DNA of 64,000 bases. Source: Candidatus Uhrbacteria bacterium (GTDB lineage Bacteria; Patescibacteriota; Patescibacteriia; 2-12-FULL-60-25). The notes below the pieces were generated by a model. It worked only from the letters and a program-made list of their open reading frames with translations. It was not told the origin of the DNA and did no database searches. Both the position numbers and the translations under genes were made by a program. Shown in pieces: positions 50,039 through 58,181 of this stretch. The stretch is taken from NCBI GenBank assembly GCA_030649995.1, contig JAUSEV010000042.1:29665-93664 (forward strand), given 5' to 3'. Every line of letters starts with the position of its first letter. Within the stretch, counting starts at the first letter, position 1.

Positions 50039-50371
50039 TTAAATTTTATTCACATCATGCCGGACAACACCTGACGCGGTCATGATACCGATGGCATTTG
50101 ATAAAAGCTTTCGTCGAAGATTTAATTCATTAAACTGTTCTTCCGTTAACTCCCCCTCTTGATGCCAAATGAATGACTGTTCCTCAGGAAGGGTTTTATT
50201 TAATCTTTTGAACTCCGCATAAATTCTATCCAAAAATGGCTTCGCTAATTCCCGACCTTGAGACATCAAAATCTCCTCGACTGCCATAAACACCTCACGC
50301 AATCGTTCAACGGCTTCGTTAGGGATAACTTCGGGTTTCGACACCTCCGGTTGTTTAAATTCTTCACTCAT
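50039..50371 (-). CDS. Hypothetical small helical protein
   Basis: A 110-residue protein with charged, helical composition (AVERLREVFMAVEEILMSQG, then PEEQSFIWHQEGELTEEQFNEL) and no signal or membrane segment. I do not recognise it. Its stop codon touches that of the convergent HTH gene with no base between. A lipoprotein gene follows upstream after 39 bases, in the same direction. Confidence 0.6.
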   Translation of the reverse strand: MSEEFKQPEVSKPEVIPNEAVERLREVFMAVEEILMSQGRELAKPFLDRIYAEFKRLNKTLPEEQSFIWHQEGELTEEQFNELNLRRKLLSNAIGIMTASGVVRHDVNKI

Positions 50372-50410
50372 AGTTTCGATTCAGAAGTTTTATGCTGATT
50401 GAGATGCTTT

Positions 50411-51016
50411 CTACCGATCTGCGCCTGTCCAACTAAAGGTCGAAACGATTATCTCAAGCAACTCGCGATATTCATTCGGTTTGAAAGGAAGACACCCGGG
50501 CGAGATCAGGCTGTGAGAAAATTCGTCGGAAAATTTGCAGTCCAAAGCACTCGCAGAAAAGACGTGTTTGGTAAATGAGATCACGATGTGCGTAGTTCCC
50601 TTTTTGGTTGTGTAATAATTCATTATATACAGACTGCCGGGAACACCGTCGCCAAAAATCGAATGACAAAATTCCGCGACTCTCTCGGAAGGAGGGCCAT
50701 CTTCTATTCCCCAATTCCGAAAGCAACCATCTTTGATGAGGGGGTCGTTCTCTTTATAAAATTTCACCTGCCATTGAGGAGAATAAACCTCTTTCGTCGG
50801 GTAACGAAATTGAAAACTTAACGCCTTATTCGTATAGGTTCCCCATGTCTCGTTCACGATAAAAGTTGATGAAGTTGCCGCAACAGGCGTGGGACTCGTG
50901 GCGTTGGATGAAGCGGGTACGGCAGGTGACGGCGCGGTTTCCGATGTACTCGACGCGCAACCGGCCCCAAACAATACCAAAAGACCGAAAAGAGAAACGC
51001 ATTTTTTGATATTCAT
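50411..51016 (-). CDS. Lipoprotein of unknown function
   Basis: CVSLFGLLVLFGAGCASS has a lipobox with Cys20 as the lipidation site, followed by a 35-residue Ser/Thr/Pro/Ala-rich linker and a domain of about 140 residues beginning ETWGTYTNKALSFQFRYP. That opening (a short 'F.f.YP' strand) is common in small secreted proteins of this type. Several cysteines (KDGCFRNWG, EFCHSIFG, LDCKFSDEF, SPGCLPF) may form two disulfides. The VKOR gene at 58488 could support such bonds. Confidence 0.7.
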   Translation of the reverse strand: MNIKKCVSLFGLLVLFGAGCASSTSETAPSPAVPASSNATSPTPVAATSSTFIVNETWGTYTNKALSFQFRYPTKEVYSPQWQVKFYKENDPLIKDGCFRNWGIEDGPPSERVAEFCHSIFGDGVPGSLYIMNYYTTKKGTTHIVISFTKHVFSASALDCKFSDEFSHSLISPGCLPFKPNEYRELLEIIVSTFSWTGADR

Positions 51017-51060
51017 ACAAAGAATAAGAAAATAAAAGAGTTAATGATTTTGCTCAATGC

Positions 51061-52008
51061 TTACTGTTTGACGTTCACGTTGGTGATTTCATAACCGAAA
51101 ACATCTTTCAATTTTGTCAGTTCGGCCACATCCGTGCCTATCACAAGCGGATTGAGTGTGAGTTTAAGAATGAGCGGGTTGTTCGAATTATTCAAAACCA
51201 CAATCTCTCCAAACCAATTTCTCGCGCGAATCGCTGAAACGTTGATTTCTGCTCCGTTGACTTTGAGCGGCCAAGAAATAAAATCTCCTTCCGCCTCCAA
51301 TAACAGCGGATCGTGCTTCCCTTGTTCTTCTTCCGACTGGCGACGAATCTTCGCGATCACGGCCTTAAGTTGATCAACATTCTTCATAAACTTTGCGGCA
51401 GAGAGATCCAACACCCCAAAACTTAAAACCGTTTTACGCGTTTTGACGAGCTCATCAAAAGCATCACTCGATAGCCAGAGCGCTCCTTGATCTTGATGCA
51501 GATCGACGACACCCGTTCCCCAATAAGCCGGCGGGAACAACGAGTGAATTGTTGCGAGATTGATCTGATTGAGAGTTCCGGACGTCGTCACCTGTTCTTT
51601 TTGAACCGTTGGAGGAGACGGAGTTTTTTCCCCGATCGCTCGCGGATGATCTTGCAGATCTTTCCTGTACGCTTCTCCGGCTTTTTGCGAAGCCGCTGTC
51701 TCGCGCTCCTCCGGCAACAACCAACTCACATCCGCTTGTTTTTTGGATTCAAATTTTTCGATCTTCAAAAAACGAATGCCGCTTGTAGATTTTGTGATGT
51801 CCGGCAAAAACGCCCCCAATCCGAGAACCGTCTGTCGAAGTTCGAACGTATCTCCTGCGGAAAAACTCATCTTGTCTGTCGCTTCTTTTAGCGAAGAAGC
51901 CAATGGTTGAGAACTGGTCGTGGAACGAAAAAATTCCGTCGGCGCGCAACCCGAACCGATAAAAATGAACAAAAAAAATGAAAAAAGAAAAAGAAATTTT
52001 AATTTCAT
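51061..52008 (-). CDS. Lipoprotein of unknown function
   Basis: The ATG at 52008 (MKLKFLFLFSFFLFIFIGSGC) gives a 315-residue lipoprotein with lipobox Gly-Ser-Gly-Cys, in ATGA overlap with the small membrane protein upstream; a longer frame is rejected. The rest is soluble: FSAGDTFELRQTVLGLGAFLPDIT, a Pro/Thr-rich middle, and IVVLNNSNNPLILKLTLNPLVIG near the end. No family recognised; a surface-exposed binding or assembly protein is possible. Confidence 0.7.
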   Translation of the reverse strand: MKLKFLFLFSFFLFIFIGSGCAPTEFFRSTTSSQPLASSLKEATDKMSFSAGDTFELRQTVLGLGAFLPDITKSTSGIRFLKIEKFESKKQADVSWLLPEERETAASQKAGEAYRKDLQDHPRAIGEKTPSPPTVQKEQVTTSGTLNQINLATIHSLFPPAYWGTGVVDLHQDQGALWLSSDAFDELVKTRKTVLSFGVLDLSAAKFMKNVDQLKAVIAKIRRQSEEEQGKHDPLLLEAEGDFISWPLKVNGAEINVSAIRARNWFGEIVVLNNSNNPLILKLTLNPLVIGTDVAELTKLKDVFGYEITNVNVKQ

Positions 52009-52235
52009 AGAGGCCATTTTGTTTTTACAAATTCCCAAGTCCTTTGCGGCATGCGCCAGATGTCCTTTTTCTTTTCCGGCGCAGACACATACCAAGAACT
52101 CAAAAGAGCCGCCGCGATCGCGAGAAGGACCATGACCAAACAACACCCTCCGCAAAAAACCTGCCACCAGGCCCGTCCTGTCCATGCCTCTTTTGGCACC
52201 TGCGTCCGAAACCCCTCTGCGGATGAAAGATCCAT
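52005..52235 (-). CDS. Small single-pass membrane protein
   Basis: About 76 residues from the ATG at 52235, with one hydrophobic helix (VFCGGCCLVMVLLAIAAAL) in the middle, a short N-terminal tail and a basic C-terminal tail (EKKKDIWRMPQRTWEFVKTKW). It overlaps the lipoprotein gene by 4 bases. Three cysteines lie at the start of the helix. Its closeness to the lipoprotein suggests they act together; nothing else is known. Confidence 0.55.
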   Translation of the reverse strand: MDLSSAEGFRTQVPKEAWTGRAWWQVFCGGCCLVMVLLAIAAALLSSWYVSAPEKKKDIWRMPQRTWEFVKTKWPL

Positions 52236-52424
52236 AGTTCGACAGTTAGCACTGCTAAAGTACAAGCTCACTATGACCCTGAGTTAATCGAAGTGGCCAT
52301 AATTCTTTATAGAATACAGGATGATCTCCCCTTTGTCGACGTACAAATTATCCGCCGTTACAAAAACGCCTTTTTTCTTTGTGTGCTATTGTGTAGTAGG
52401 GATTTTGATTTTTATCATGAATCT

Positions 52425-52847
52425 ATGAAAATCTGGTTAAAAATTCTTATCGTGACCTTTCTTTTTGGGGCACCAACCTTACCGTTGGGCGAGATGTTGT
52501 GGCCGGTGATGACGATGCCGGAGATACCGACATCAACTCAACTGGGGTTATTGATAGTCGTTGGCGTGATTGAATCAATCGCGTTTGGGCTTGGGGTCGC
52601 GTTTTTGATTTTTGGTTGGAAGACGGTTAAGCGGGTCATACGTTTTGATCAGACGTTGGCGAAATGGATGTACGCCTCGATCGGCTGGACGCTTGTTTCT
52701 TGGTGGCCGCACGATCGTCTTCATATGCACTACGGTCTTCAGATCAAGCCGTTGATTGGGATTGAGTATGCCTTTCATGTGACGCTTATCGTCGCATCGT
52801 TGATCATCGCCTACGGATTTTTGAGGATTTTGCGCGCATTGAAATAG
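52425..52847 (+). CDS. Small four-helix membrane protein
   Basis: From the ATG at 52425 (MKIWLKILIVTFLFG) it has 140 residues with four hydrophobic segments and no known domain. HDRLHMHYGLQ near residue 100 gives a His-rich loop. TATCAT at 52413-52418 lies 6 bases before the ATG and could be a -10 of a leaderless message. The longer frame from 52293 is not favoured because its extra part is not protein-like. Function unknown. Confidence 0.55.
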   Translation: MKIWLKILIVTFLFGAPTLPLGEMLWPVMTMPEIPTSTQLGLLIVVGVIESIAFGLGVAFLIFGWKTVKRVIRFDQTLAKWMYASIGWTLVSWWPHDRLHMHYGLQIKPLIGIEYAFHVTLIVASLIIAYGFLRILRALK

Positions 52848-52851
52848 TTAT

Positions 52852-52887
52852 AAAAAACCACCCCCTGACTTTAGTTTTCAGGAGGCG
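52852..52887 (-). terminator. Terminator of the GC-rich lipoprotein gene
   Basis: On the minus strand CCGCCTCCTGA pairs with TCAGGGGGTGG (with two mismatches), followed by TTTTTTAT, 25 bases after the stop at 52913. Confidence 0.8.
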
Positions 52888-52912
52888 GCGTGAGGTCATG
52901 AGGGCGGCGAGT

Positions 52913-54199
52913 TTAGAAGTGTAAGGTGACCCGTTCCGGATCCGGGGCGACGAGGTAGTCAGTCATCCAATCATTCGACCCACGGGGGAAGAACTGATCG
53001 GAGTGTGGGTCTTCCGACAGGTCGCTCCAGAGGATATGGCCGGCGTAGGCTGGCGTTGTTCCGTTATCGACCAGTCGTAGCGGGTAGGCTCCGTACTGCA
53101 TGGGCTGGATCTGTCCCATCTGTGCCGATCGGTTCTGGGACCTCCATGAGTAGATCATGAGCCGGTCGTTCTTTTCGGCGCCATTCACCGTGCCACGGAG
53201 TTCGTAGACGTTGTAGCGTCGCACGACCTCCTCTTGATGGAATTCGATGTAGACAGCGGAGGCGAGAACGTCGGATGGCAGCGTGGTGAGTGCATACCGG
53301 ACCGGGCTCACATAGAAGCTGATGGTATACGTCTCCCGATCGATCGGGATGCCGTTACGCAGCAGCGTCAGGTTCGTGACCGTGAAGCTCGAGCCGGGTG
53401 ACCGCTCGAACGTCAGTTCGCGGTGCTTGATGGCTACGGGGCCGCCGCGCGCGACGACCGTTTCCGTGTAGAGCGAACCGCTGCCGTTGCCGGTGAGCGG
53501 TCGATCCGACGGATACGCGTTCACGAGAGGAGCTGACTTGCGCAGGAGCATCGGAGGGCCGGCGAGCATCGGGTGAACGGTTGCGGTGCGCTCGTCGAGA
53601 GCGCTCTTGACCGTCAGCTCGTTCAGACGGAGTTGCGGCGTATGGCCGCTTCTGGCCGCGCTGTACCAGCCGCCGCCAACAGCCGAGAACGGCTGCGGAA
53701 CGGCGATGCGGCAAGCGACTTTCACGAGCCAGCTTTCGCCGGGCAACAGCCAGTCGGTTTCGCCGACGCGATAGGTCTCCCAGACACTTCCGGTGGCCTT
53801 GTGCGCACGCACGAGCACGTTGCCGATGTACGTGAGCATGACCTGCTCACAGTCCAGCGTGTCCGCGTGGTTGTTAATCTGCTCGATCTTCGCGCCCAGG
53901 ACGACGATGGGCACGTCCGAGTCGTTCATGACCGCGACTTCGTTGAAGGTGGGGTCGACCAGCATGCCGAAGGCGTCATCCGTGGGGACGACGATCTGGG
54001 TCGTGATCTTTTCCGGGGAAGGCAGGACCCGGATGTTGATCGGGTTCTGAACCACGGGCGTGTAACGTTCCTGCATCTTCGGGGGCGGGGTCTTCGGCTC
54101 CTCCTGCGGGGTTGAGAGCTCGTCGACGGCGCAGGCCGAGACGAACAAACAGCCGAGAAGGGCGAAGACGAACGACATCCTGCGGACGATGTTCTTCAT
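52913..54199 (-). CDS. GC-rich lipoprotein sharing the C-terminal module of the giant surface protein
   Basis: From the ATG at 54199, nine bases after AAGGAG, the 428-residue protein starts with a lipobox (LLGCLFVSAC, Cys at about 23). A Pro-rich linker (EEPKTPPPKMQERY) leads to beta-rich domains. The last 45 residues (LWSDLSEDPH...GSNDWMTDYLV) match the end of the protein at 43689-47648 at more than ten positions, and the preceding VYELRGTVNGAEKNDRLMIYS recalls its YTLHATIGGTIVSGDSISLS. The gene is markedly GC-rich, with a consensus promoter, a long leader and a terminator, as are the inserts at 9.9-12.2 and 21.7 kb. It may link the surface layer to the membrane. Confidence 0.75.
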   Translation of the reverse strand: MKNIVRRMSFVFALLGCLFVSACAVDELSTPQEEPKTPPPKMQERYTPVVQNPINIRVLPSPEKITTQIVVPTDDAFGMLVDPTFNEVAVMNDSDVPIVVLGAKIEQINNHADTLDCEQVMLTYIGNVLVRAHKATGSVWETYRVGETDWLLPGESWLVKVACRIAVPQPFSAVGGGWYSAARSGHTPQLRLNELTVKSALDERTATVHPMLAGPPMLLRKSAPLVNAYPSDRPLTGNGSGSLYTETVVARGGPVAIKHRELTFERSPGSSFTVTNLTLLRNGIPIDRETYTISFYVSPVRYALTTLPSDVLASAVYIEFHQEEVVRRYNVYELRGTVNGAEKNDRLMIYSWRSQNRSAQMGQIQPMQYGAYPLRLVDNGTTPAYAGHILWSDLSEDPHSDQFFPRGSNDWMTDYLVAPDPERVTLHF

Positions 54200-54331
54200 G
54201 TACTCTCTCTCCTTGTTGTTTCGAACGGGTTGTCGAAGAACTTCTGCTGCTTGTGACTTCCAGAGAGGGTGTCTCGAAAGGCTCAAAACAGCCTCTCAAA
54301 AAGCCACTTTTTCCATGATAGAAGAATTAAA

Positions 54332-54360
54332 AGGATACCACAAAAAAGGGTTTTTGTCAA
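54332..54360 (-). promoter_or_regulatory. Sigma70-type promoter of the GC-rich lipoprotein gene
   Basis: On the minus strand TTGACA (54355-54360) and TATCCT (54332-54337) are 17 bases apart. The start would be at about 54325, so the leader is about 125 bases long and can form hairpins such as AGGCT/AGCCT. Confidence 0.8.
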
Positions 54361-54437
54361 GCCGCCTATTCTGCCGCCGACCCTTGACGTTTGCCACTCG
54401 TTTTTGAGCCTCCGATTCGATATACTCATTAAGTCCT

Positions 54438-54896
54438 ATGCCAATAGCCCCTCTCGAAACAGGAATGAAGGCTCCGAATTTTCGTCTCAAAGATCAAAAC
54501 GGCCGCGAGATCAATCTATCTGACTTTAAGGGTAAGCAATCGCTCGTGCTGATTTTTTATCCCGGTGATTTGACCCCCGGATGCACCATGCAACTGTGCG
54601 CCGTTCGCGATGATTGGAGTAAATTTCGTGCAAACGAGATCATGGTGTTTGGGGTAAATCATGCTGACGGTGAATCCCATAAAAAATTCATAAAAAAATA
54701 CACCTTCCCCTTTCCCCTGCTGATTGATGCCGGAAAAAAAGTGAGTGCCCGCTACGGCGCCACCAAACCGATGTTCAAAGCGACGGTCATCAAGCGCAGT
54801 GTCGTGGGAATCGACAAACAAGGGATCATCCGTTATCTTAAGCTCGGCATGCCAAAAAATTCTGAAATTTTAAAAGCGATGCAGGAAAAAAAGTAG
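54438..54896 (+). CDS. bcp: Peroxiredoxin of the Bcp/PrxQ type
   Basis: FYPGDLTPGCTMQLCAVRDDW carries the peroxidatic Cys49 and a second Cys54 five residues on, the PrxQ arrangement; APNFRLKDQNGREINLSDF opens the thioredoxin fold. 152 residues, cytoplasmic. It reduces hydrogen peroxide and organic peroxides. TATACT at 54421-54426 is a good -10, with the start just before the ATG. First gene of a plus-strand oxidative-defence run (PrxQ, SOD, AhpC). Confidence 0.9.
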   Translation: MPIAPLETGMKAPNFRLKDQNGREINLSDFKGKQSLVLIFYPGDLTPGCTMQLCAVRDDWSKFRANEIMVFGVNHADGESHKKFIKKYTFPFPLLIDAGKKVSARYGATKPMFKATVIKRSVVGIDKQGIIRYLKLGMPKNSEILKAMQEKK

Positions 54897-54963
54897 TAGC
54901 TCGTAGTTTGTAGTTAGTCGTTCGTATACTAGCTACTGACTACGAGCTACTAACTACTAACTT
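54897..54963. repeat. Heptamer tandem repeat folded as a hairpin
   Basis: Left arm GTAGCTC, GTAGTTT, GTAGTTA, GTCGTTC; right arm ACTAGCT, ACTGACT, ACGAGCT, ACTAACT, ACTAACT. Both arms run in period 7 and are nearly complementary, so the repeat forms a long hairpin between the PrxQ and SOD genes, possibly also a terminator or mRNA processing site. Confidence 0.85.
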
Positions 54964-54972
54964 CATTCTCCT

Positions 54973-55569
54973 ATGAAAACCGAAGCCGCTCCTCTACCCT
55001 TCAAATCACTGATCGGGATTTCCGATAAAACGATGGCGATCCATCATGACAAATTGTATGTCGGGTATGTCAACAAGTTGAATGAGGTGTCGGAAAAATT
55101 GATGGCGATGAATGAATCCGGTGTGGGACTTGATGCGGCCAATCAAACCTATTCAGACTTGCGGGCGCTGCGTGATGCCGAGACGTTTGCGGTAAACGGC
55201 GTCTACCTCCATGAATATTATTTCGAAGTGTTGGGTGGCGATGGAAAACCGACTGGCGCGCTCGTGGATGATCTGACAGAAAAATACGGATCTCTCGAAA
55301 AATTCATCACATTTTTTTCCGCGACCGGCATGGCGGTGCGCGGTTGGGTCGTGTTGTGCTGGGACACACAAGCTAAAAAACTCAAAATCTACGGATCTGA
55401 CGCTCACAGCCAAGGCGGCGTGTGGGGATGTCTGCCGATCTTGGTGCTCGACGTCTATGAACACGCCTACTTTATCGATTACGGTTCTGATCGCAAAGCC
55501 TACATCGCGGACTGGTGGAAAAATATTGACTGGAAAAAAGCGAATGAACTTTACGAAAACACGAAATAA
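54973..55569 (+). CDS. Fe/Mn superoxide dismutase
   Basis: The 198-residue protein has the four metal ligands of the family: His24 in MAIHHDKLYVGYV, His80 in VYLHEYYFEVLG, and Asp160 and His164 in LDVYEHAYFIDYG. The conserved His pair that normally follows the first ligand (KHHxxYV) is replaced by KLYVGYV, while the active-site Tyr stays. GMAVRGWVVL and GGVWGCLPILVLDV are in place. It should dismutate superoxide; metal use cannot be told. Between two peroxiredoxin genes, each gap filled with a repeat. Confidence 0.88.
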   Translation: MKTEAAPLPFKSLIGISDKTMAIHHDKLYVGYVNKLNEVSEKLMAMNESGVGLDAANQTYSDLRALRDAETFAVNGVYLHEYYFEVLGGDGKPTGALVDDLTEKYGSLEKFITFFSATGMAVRGWVVLCWDTQAKKLKIYGSDAHSQGGVWGCLPILVLDVYEHAYFIDYGSDRKAYIADWWKNIDWKKANELYENTK

Positions 55570-55586
55570 CGCGAAAAAAATAATTT

Positions 55587-55668
55587 GTCATTGCGAGCGT
55601 AGTGAAACGGAGCGCGGCAATCTCCGACCGAGGATAGATTGCTTCGTCGTCAAACTCCTCGCAATGAC
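55587..55668. repeat. Dispersed palindromic repeat, GTCATTGCGAG type (family A, copy 2)
   Basis: Begins GTCATTGCGAGCGTAG, has GCGGCAATCTCCG and AGATTGCTTCGTCG, ends CTCGCAATGAC. It fills the gap between SOD and AhpC together with a heptamer repeat. Confidence 0.8.
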
Positions 55669-55674
55669 CATCAA

Positions 55675-55702
55675 TCTTAATTCTTGATTCATAATTCTTC
55701 CC
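55675..55702. repeat. Heptamer tandem repeat upstream of ahpC
   Basis: TCTTAAT, TCTTGAT, TCATAAT, TCTTCCC: four units ending one base before the ATG at 55704, where a ribosome site would normally be. Confidence 0.75.
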
Positions 55703-55703
55703 T

Positions 55704-56234
55704 ATGATTACCGTCGGAACTAAAGCGCCTGACTTTACAGGCATCAAAGCGTATCAAACCGGTCAACAAGATTTTATCAATATCAGCCTGTCTGATTACA
55801 AAGGCAAGTGGTTGGTGTTTTTCTTTTATCCGCGCGATTTTACTTTTATCTGTCCTACTGAATTGAAAGGGTTCTCGCAAATAGAGGATGCTTTCAAAAA
55901 ATTGAATTGTGAGGTGCTGGCCGCTTCGACTGATTCCGAATGGTCGCACAAAGCCTGGTTCGAGCGTGATCTCACGGAGGTGAAATATCCGATCCTGGCG
56001 GACACCACGCAAAAAATTTCGCGCGACTATCAAGTCTTGAATGAAAACGACGGCTCGGCTGAACGCGGACTTTTTATCATCGACCCGGAAGGTGACATAA
56101 AATATTCGCTAATAAGTTCCGGCTCGGTCGGACGTTCGGTCAAAGAAGTATTGCGTGTACTCGAAGCTCTCCAAACCGGCGAACGCTGTCCCATTGATTG
56201 GACACCTGGTGAGAAAACGTTAGGGAAAGGGTAA
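55704..56234 (+). CDS. ahpC: 2-Cys peroxiredoxin, AhpC type
   Basis: FYPRDFTFICPTELKGF gives the peroxidatic Cys50 and TGERCPIDWTPGE the resolving Cys162, as in typical 2-Cys peroxiredoxins; 176 residues. The tail after Cys162 is short. It reduces peroxides and would need a reductase (AhpF or thioredoxin) not visible here; the convergent glutaredoxin could serve. The start lies right after a heptamer repeat, without Shine-Dalgarno. Confidence 0.9.
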   Translation: MITVGTKAPDFTGIKAYQTGQQDFINISLSDYKGKWLVFFFYPRDFTFICPTELKGFSQIEDAFKKLNCEVLAASTDSEWSHKAWFERDLTEVKYPILADTTQKISRDYQVLNENDGSAERGLFIIDPEGDIKYSLISSGSVGRSVKEVLRVLEALQTGERCPIDWTPGEKTLGKG

Positions 56235-56238
56235 AAGG

Positions 56239-56270
56239 AAAACCCCCTGATAAGGGGGCAGGGGGTTTTC
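56239..56270. terminator. Bidirectional terminator between ahpC and glutaredoxin
   Basis: AAAACCCCCTG (56239-56249) and CAGGGGGTTTT (56259-56269) form an 11-bp stem with A and T runs on either side. It serves both convergent genes. Confidence 0.9.
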
Positions 56271-56279
56271 GATGGCTTG

Positions 56280-56537
56280 TTACGCCACTTGCTTTGTTTT
56301 TTGCGGATGCTTGGCAATCGCTTCTTCGAGGGCACTCTTGTTCCAGCCGACGATGATTTCTCCATCAATATCGATAACGGGCACTCCCATTTGTCCGGAA
56401 CTCTTGACCATTTCATTGGCGGCCGTGGCATCGTTTGCCACATCAATGTCGCTAAAACTCATCCCCTGCTCTTTAAAATAATCTTTTACCAGCTTGCAGT
56501 AGGGACACGTAGGAGTGGAATAAATTTTGATGTTCAT
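56280..56537 (-). CDS. Glutaredoxin-like protein
   Basis: IKIYSTPTCPYCKLVKDYF holds the CPYC redox pair at residues 11-14; GVPVIDIDGEIIVGW contains the cis-Pro and the substrate groove. 85 residues, like NrdH/Grx-type small disulfide reductases. It is convergent with ahpC and could reduce it or act in general thiol repair. Confidence 0.9.
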   Translation of the reverse strand: MNIKIYSTPTCPYCKLVKDYFKEQGMSFSDIDVANDATAANEMVKSSGQMGVPVIDIDGEIIVGWNKSALEEAIAKHPQKTKQVA

Positions 56538-56575
56538 AGTTATCCACAGTTTAACACAATAACCCTATCTCGTCA

Positions 56576-58108
56576 TTAGAACCCCTGTAGATATCTTGCC
56601 AAAAGCCGTACTCCTGACCCTGATCCCCCATACGGCACATCCGGGCGCGTCTCCTTTTCGATATACGCTGGCCCGGCAATATCCAAGTGCGCCCACGGAA
56701 TTTTATTGACGAAATGCGAGAGGAACAGTCCGGCCGTGATCGCTCCGGCGCTTCTTCCGCCGATATTCTTTATATCCCCCACTTTGGATTTTATCAATTC
56801 TTGATAAGGTTCAAACAACGGCAACTCCCACAAACCCTCGCCACTCTGTTTCGCGGCTAAGAGCAATCGCTCGGCAAGCTTCCGATCGTTCGACATGAGT
56901 CCGGAAATATCTTCTCCCAATGCGACTACACACGCGCCTGTTAAAGTTGCCAGATCAATCATCACATCCGGTTTCAAAGTTGCCGCGTAGGACAAAGCGT
57001 CCGCCAAAGTGACACGACCTTCCGCGTCGGTGTTTAAAACTTCGATCATGGTTCCGTTCATGGCTTTGACAACATCGCCCGGACGATACGCCGTGCCGGA
57101 CGGCATATTTTCAACAGCCAAAAAAATTCCATGCACCTCTACATTCGGCGCCAAATCCGGCAACGCTTGAAACAATCCGATGACCGCGGCTGCCCCTGCC
57201 ATGTCGCACTTCATGGTCATCATGCCATCCGCCGGTTTCAATGACAGACCTCCGGAATCAAAGGTGACCGCTTTACCGATCACCGCAATTTTTTTCTTGA
57301 TCTTCCCCTTTGGACGATAGATCAAATGCATACCAACCGGCGCATGTTGTGATCCTTTGCCTACAGCGAGCGCGGCTCGCATTCCCAATTTTTCCATTTT
57401 CGCCGCGTCTAAAATTTTGATTGAAATGCCCGAACCTCGCTTGGCCAAAGATTGCGCCACCTCTGCCAACTTTTTTGGCGTCATCTCCATCGACGGCGTG
57501 TTAACCAAATCGCGTGCCAAAATCGTTGCGTCCGCCAAAATCCGTGCCTCTACGAGGCCACGTTCCGCAGGAGCTATCTTGCCCCGCTCACGCTCACACA
57601 CAATCACCTGCTTGACATCGAGTTTTTCTTTTTCTTGAAAACTTTTTCCTTTATACGCGTGAAAACGGTACGCGCCCAACCGCAACCCCTCTGCCAACGC
57701 CTCGGCAACCTCGCGAGTCGAAAAATCCACGACTCCCATTCCGGGCAAAACCGTCATGACGGATTTCGCCTTTGCATCTCGACCGTGGCGAATAATGTGC
57801 GCGCCGATTTTACGCACCGCGTCAAGATCAAATTTAGTACGATCGCCAAGACCAATCACGGCGATCTTTTGAGCCTTGGCCTTTCCCAATGTGGAAAAGA
57901 TAAACCATTCCCCCAATTTTCCTTCAAATTGATCCTGTTTGAGCAGTTGACTTATGAGCCCGCCCAATTCCTTATCCATGGCTCCGCCCGCCCCCTCCAA
58001 TGGTTTTTCACCCTGAAAAAGATGTAAAACCAAAAGATCACAGGATTGATCTACCACGCTCGCTTGTTTAATAGAAATATCAATCATAGTAAAGATATCT
58101 TGCGACAT
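56576..58108 (-). CDS. pepA: Leucyl aminopeptidase (M17)
   Basis: VGKGSQHAP, IGKAVTFDSGGLSLKP and LNTDAEGRVTLADAL are the metal-binding and catalytic motifs of M17 aminopeptidases. 510 residues with the usual N-terminal domain of about 165 residues. An alternative ATG lies at 58087 (MIDISIKQ). It removes N-terminal residues from peptides in the cytoplasm. The downstream glutaredoxin is 38 bases away, in the same direction. Confidence 0.92.
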   Translation of the reverse strand: MSQDIFTMIDISIKQASVVDQSCDLLVLHLFQGEKPLEGAGGAMDKELGGLISQLLKQDQFEGKLGEWFIFSTLGKAKAQKIAVIGLGDRTKFDLDAVRKIGAHIIRHGRDAKAKSVMTVLPGMGVVDFSTREVAEALAEGLRLGAYRFHAYKGKSFQEKEKLDVKQVIVCERERGKIAPAERGLVEARILADATILARDLVNTPSMEMTPKKLAEVAQSLAKRGSGISIKILDAAKMEKLGMRAALAVGKGSQHAPVGMHLIYRPKGKIKKKIAVIGKAVTFDSGGLSLKPADGMMTMKCDMAGAAAVIGLFQALPDLAPNVEVHGIFLAVENMPSGTAYRPGDVVKAMNGTMIEVLNTDAEGRVTLADALSYAATLKPDVMIDLATLTGACVVALGEDISGLMSNDRKLAERLLLAAKQSGEGLWELPLFEPYQELIKSKVGDIKNIGGRSAGAITAGLFLSHFVNKIPWAHLDIAGPAYIEKETRPDVPYGGSGSGVRLLARYLQGF

Positions 58109-58181
58109 AATGCCTAAACCGTCAAACCATGCGCCAACAATGAACTACCCCGCAGCAGAGCTGACGGGGTATCAAGACCCT

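Noticed and set aside
51061..52185. Longer start for the lipoprotein at 52185
   Set aside because: The extra 59 residues are antisense-like and not secretory, whereas the ATG at 52008 gives a clean lipobox signal and an ATGA overlap.
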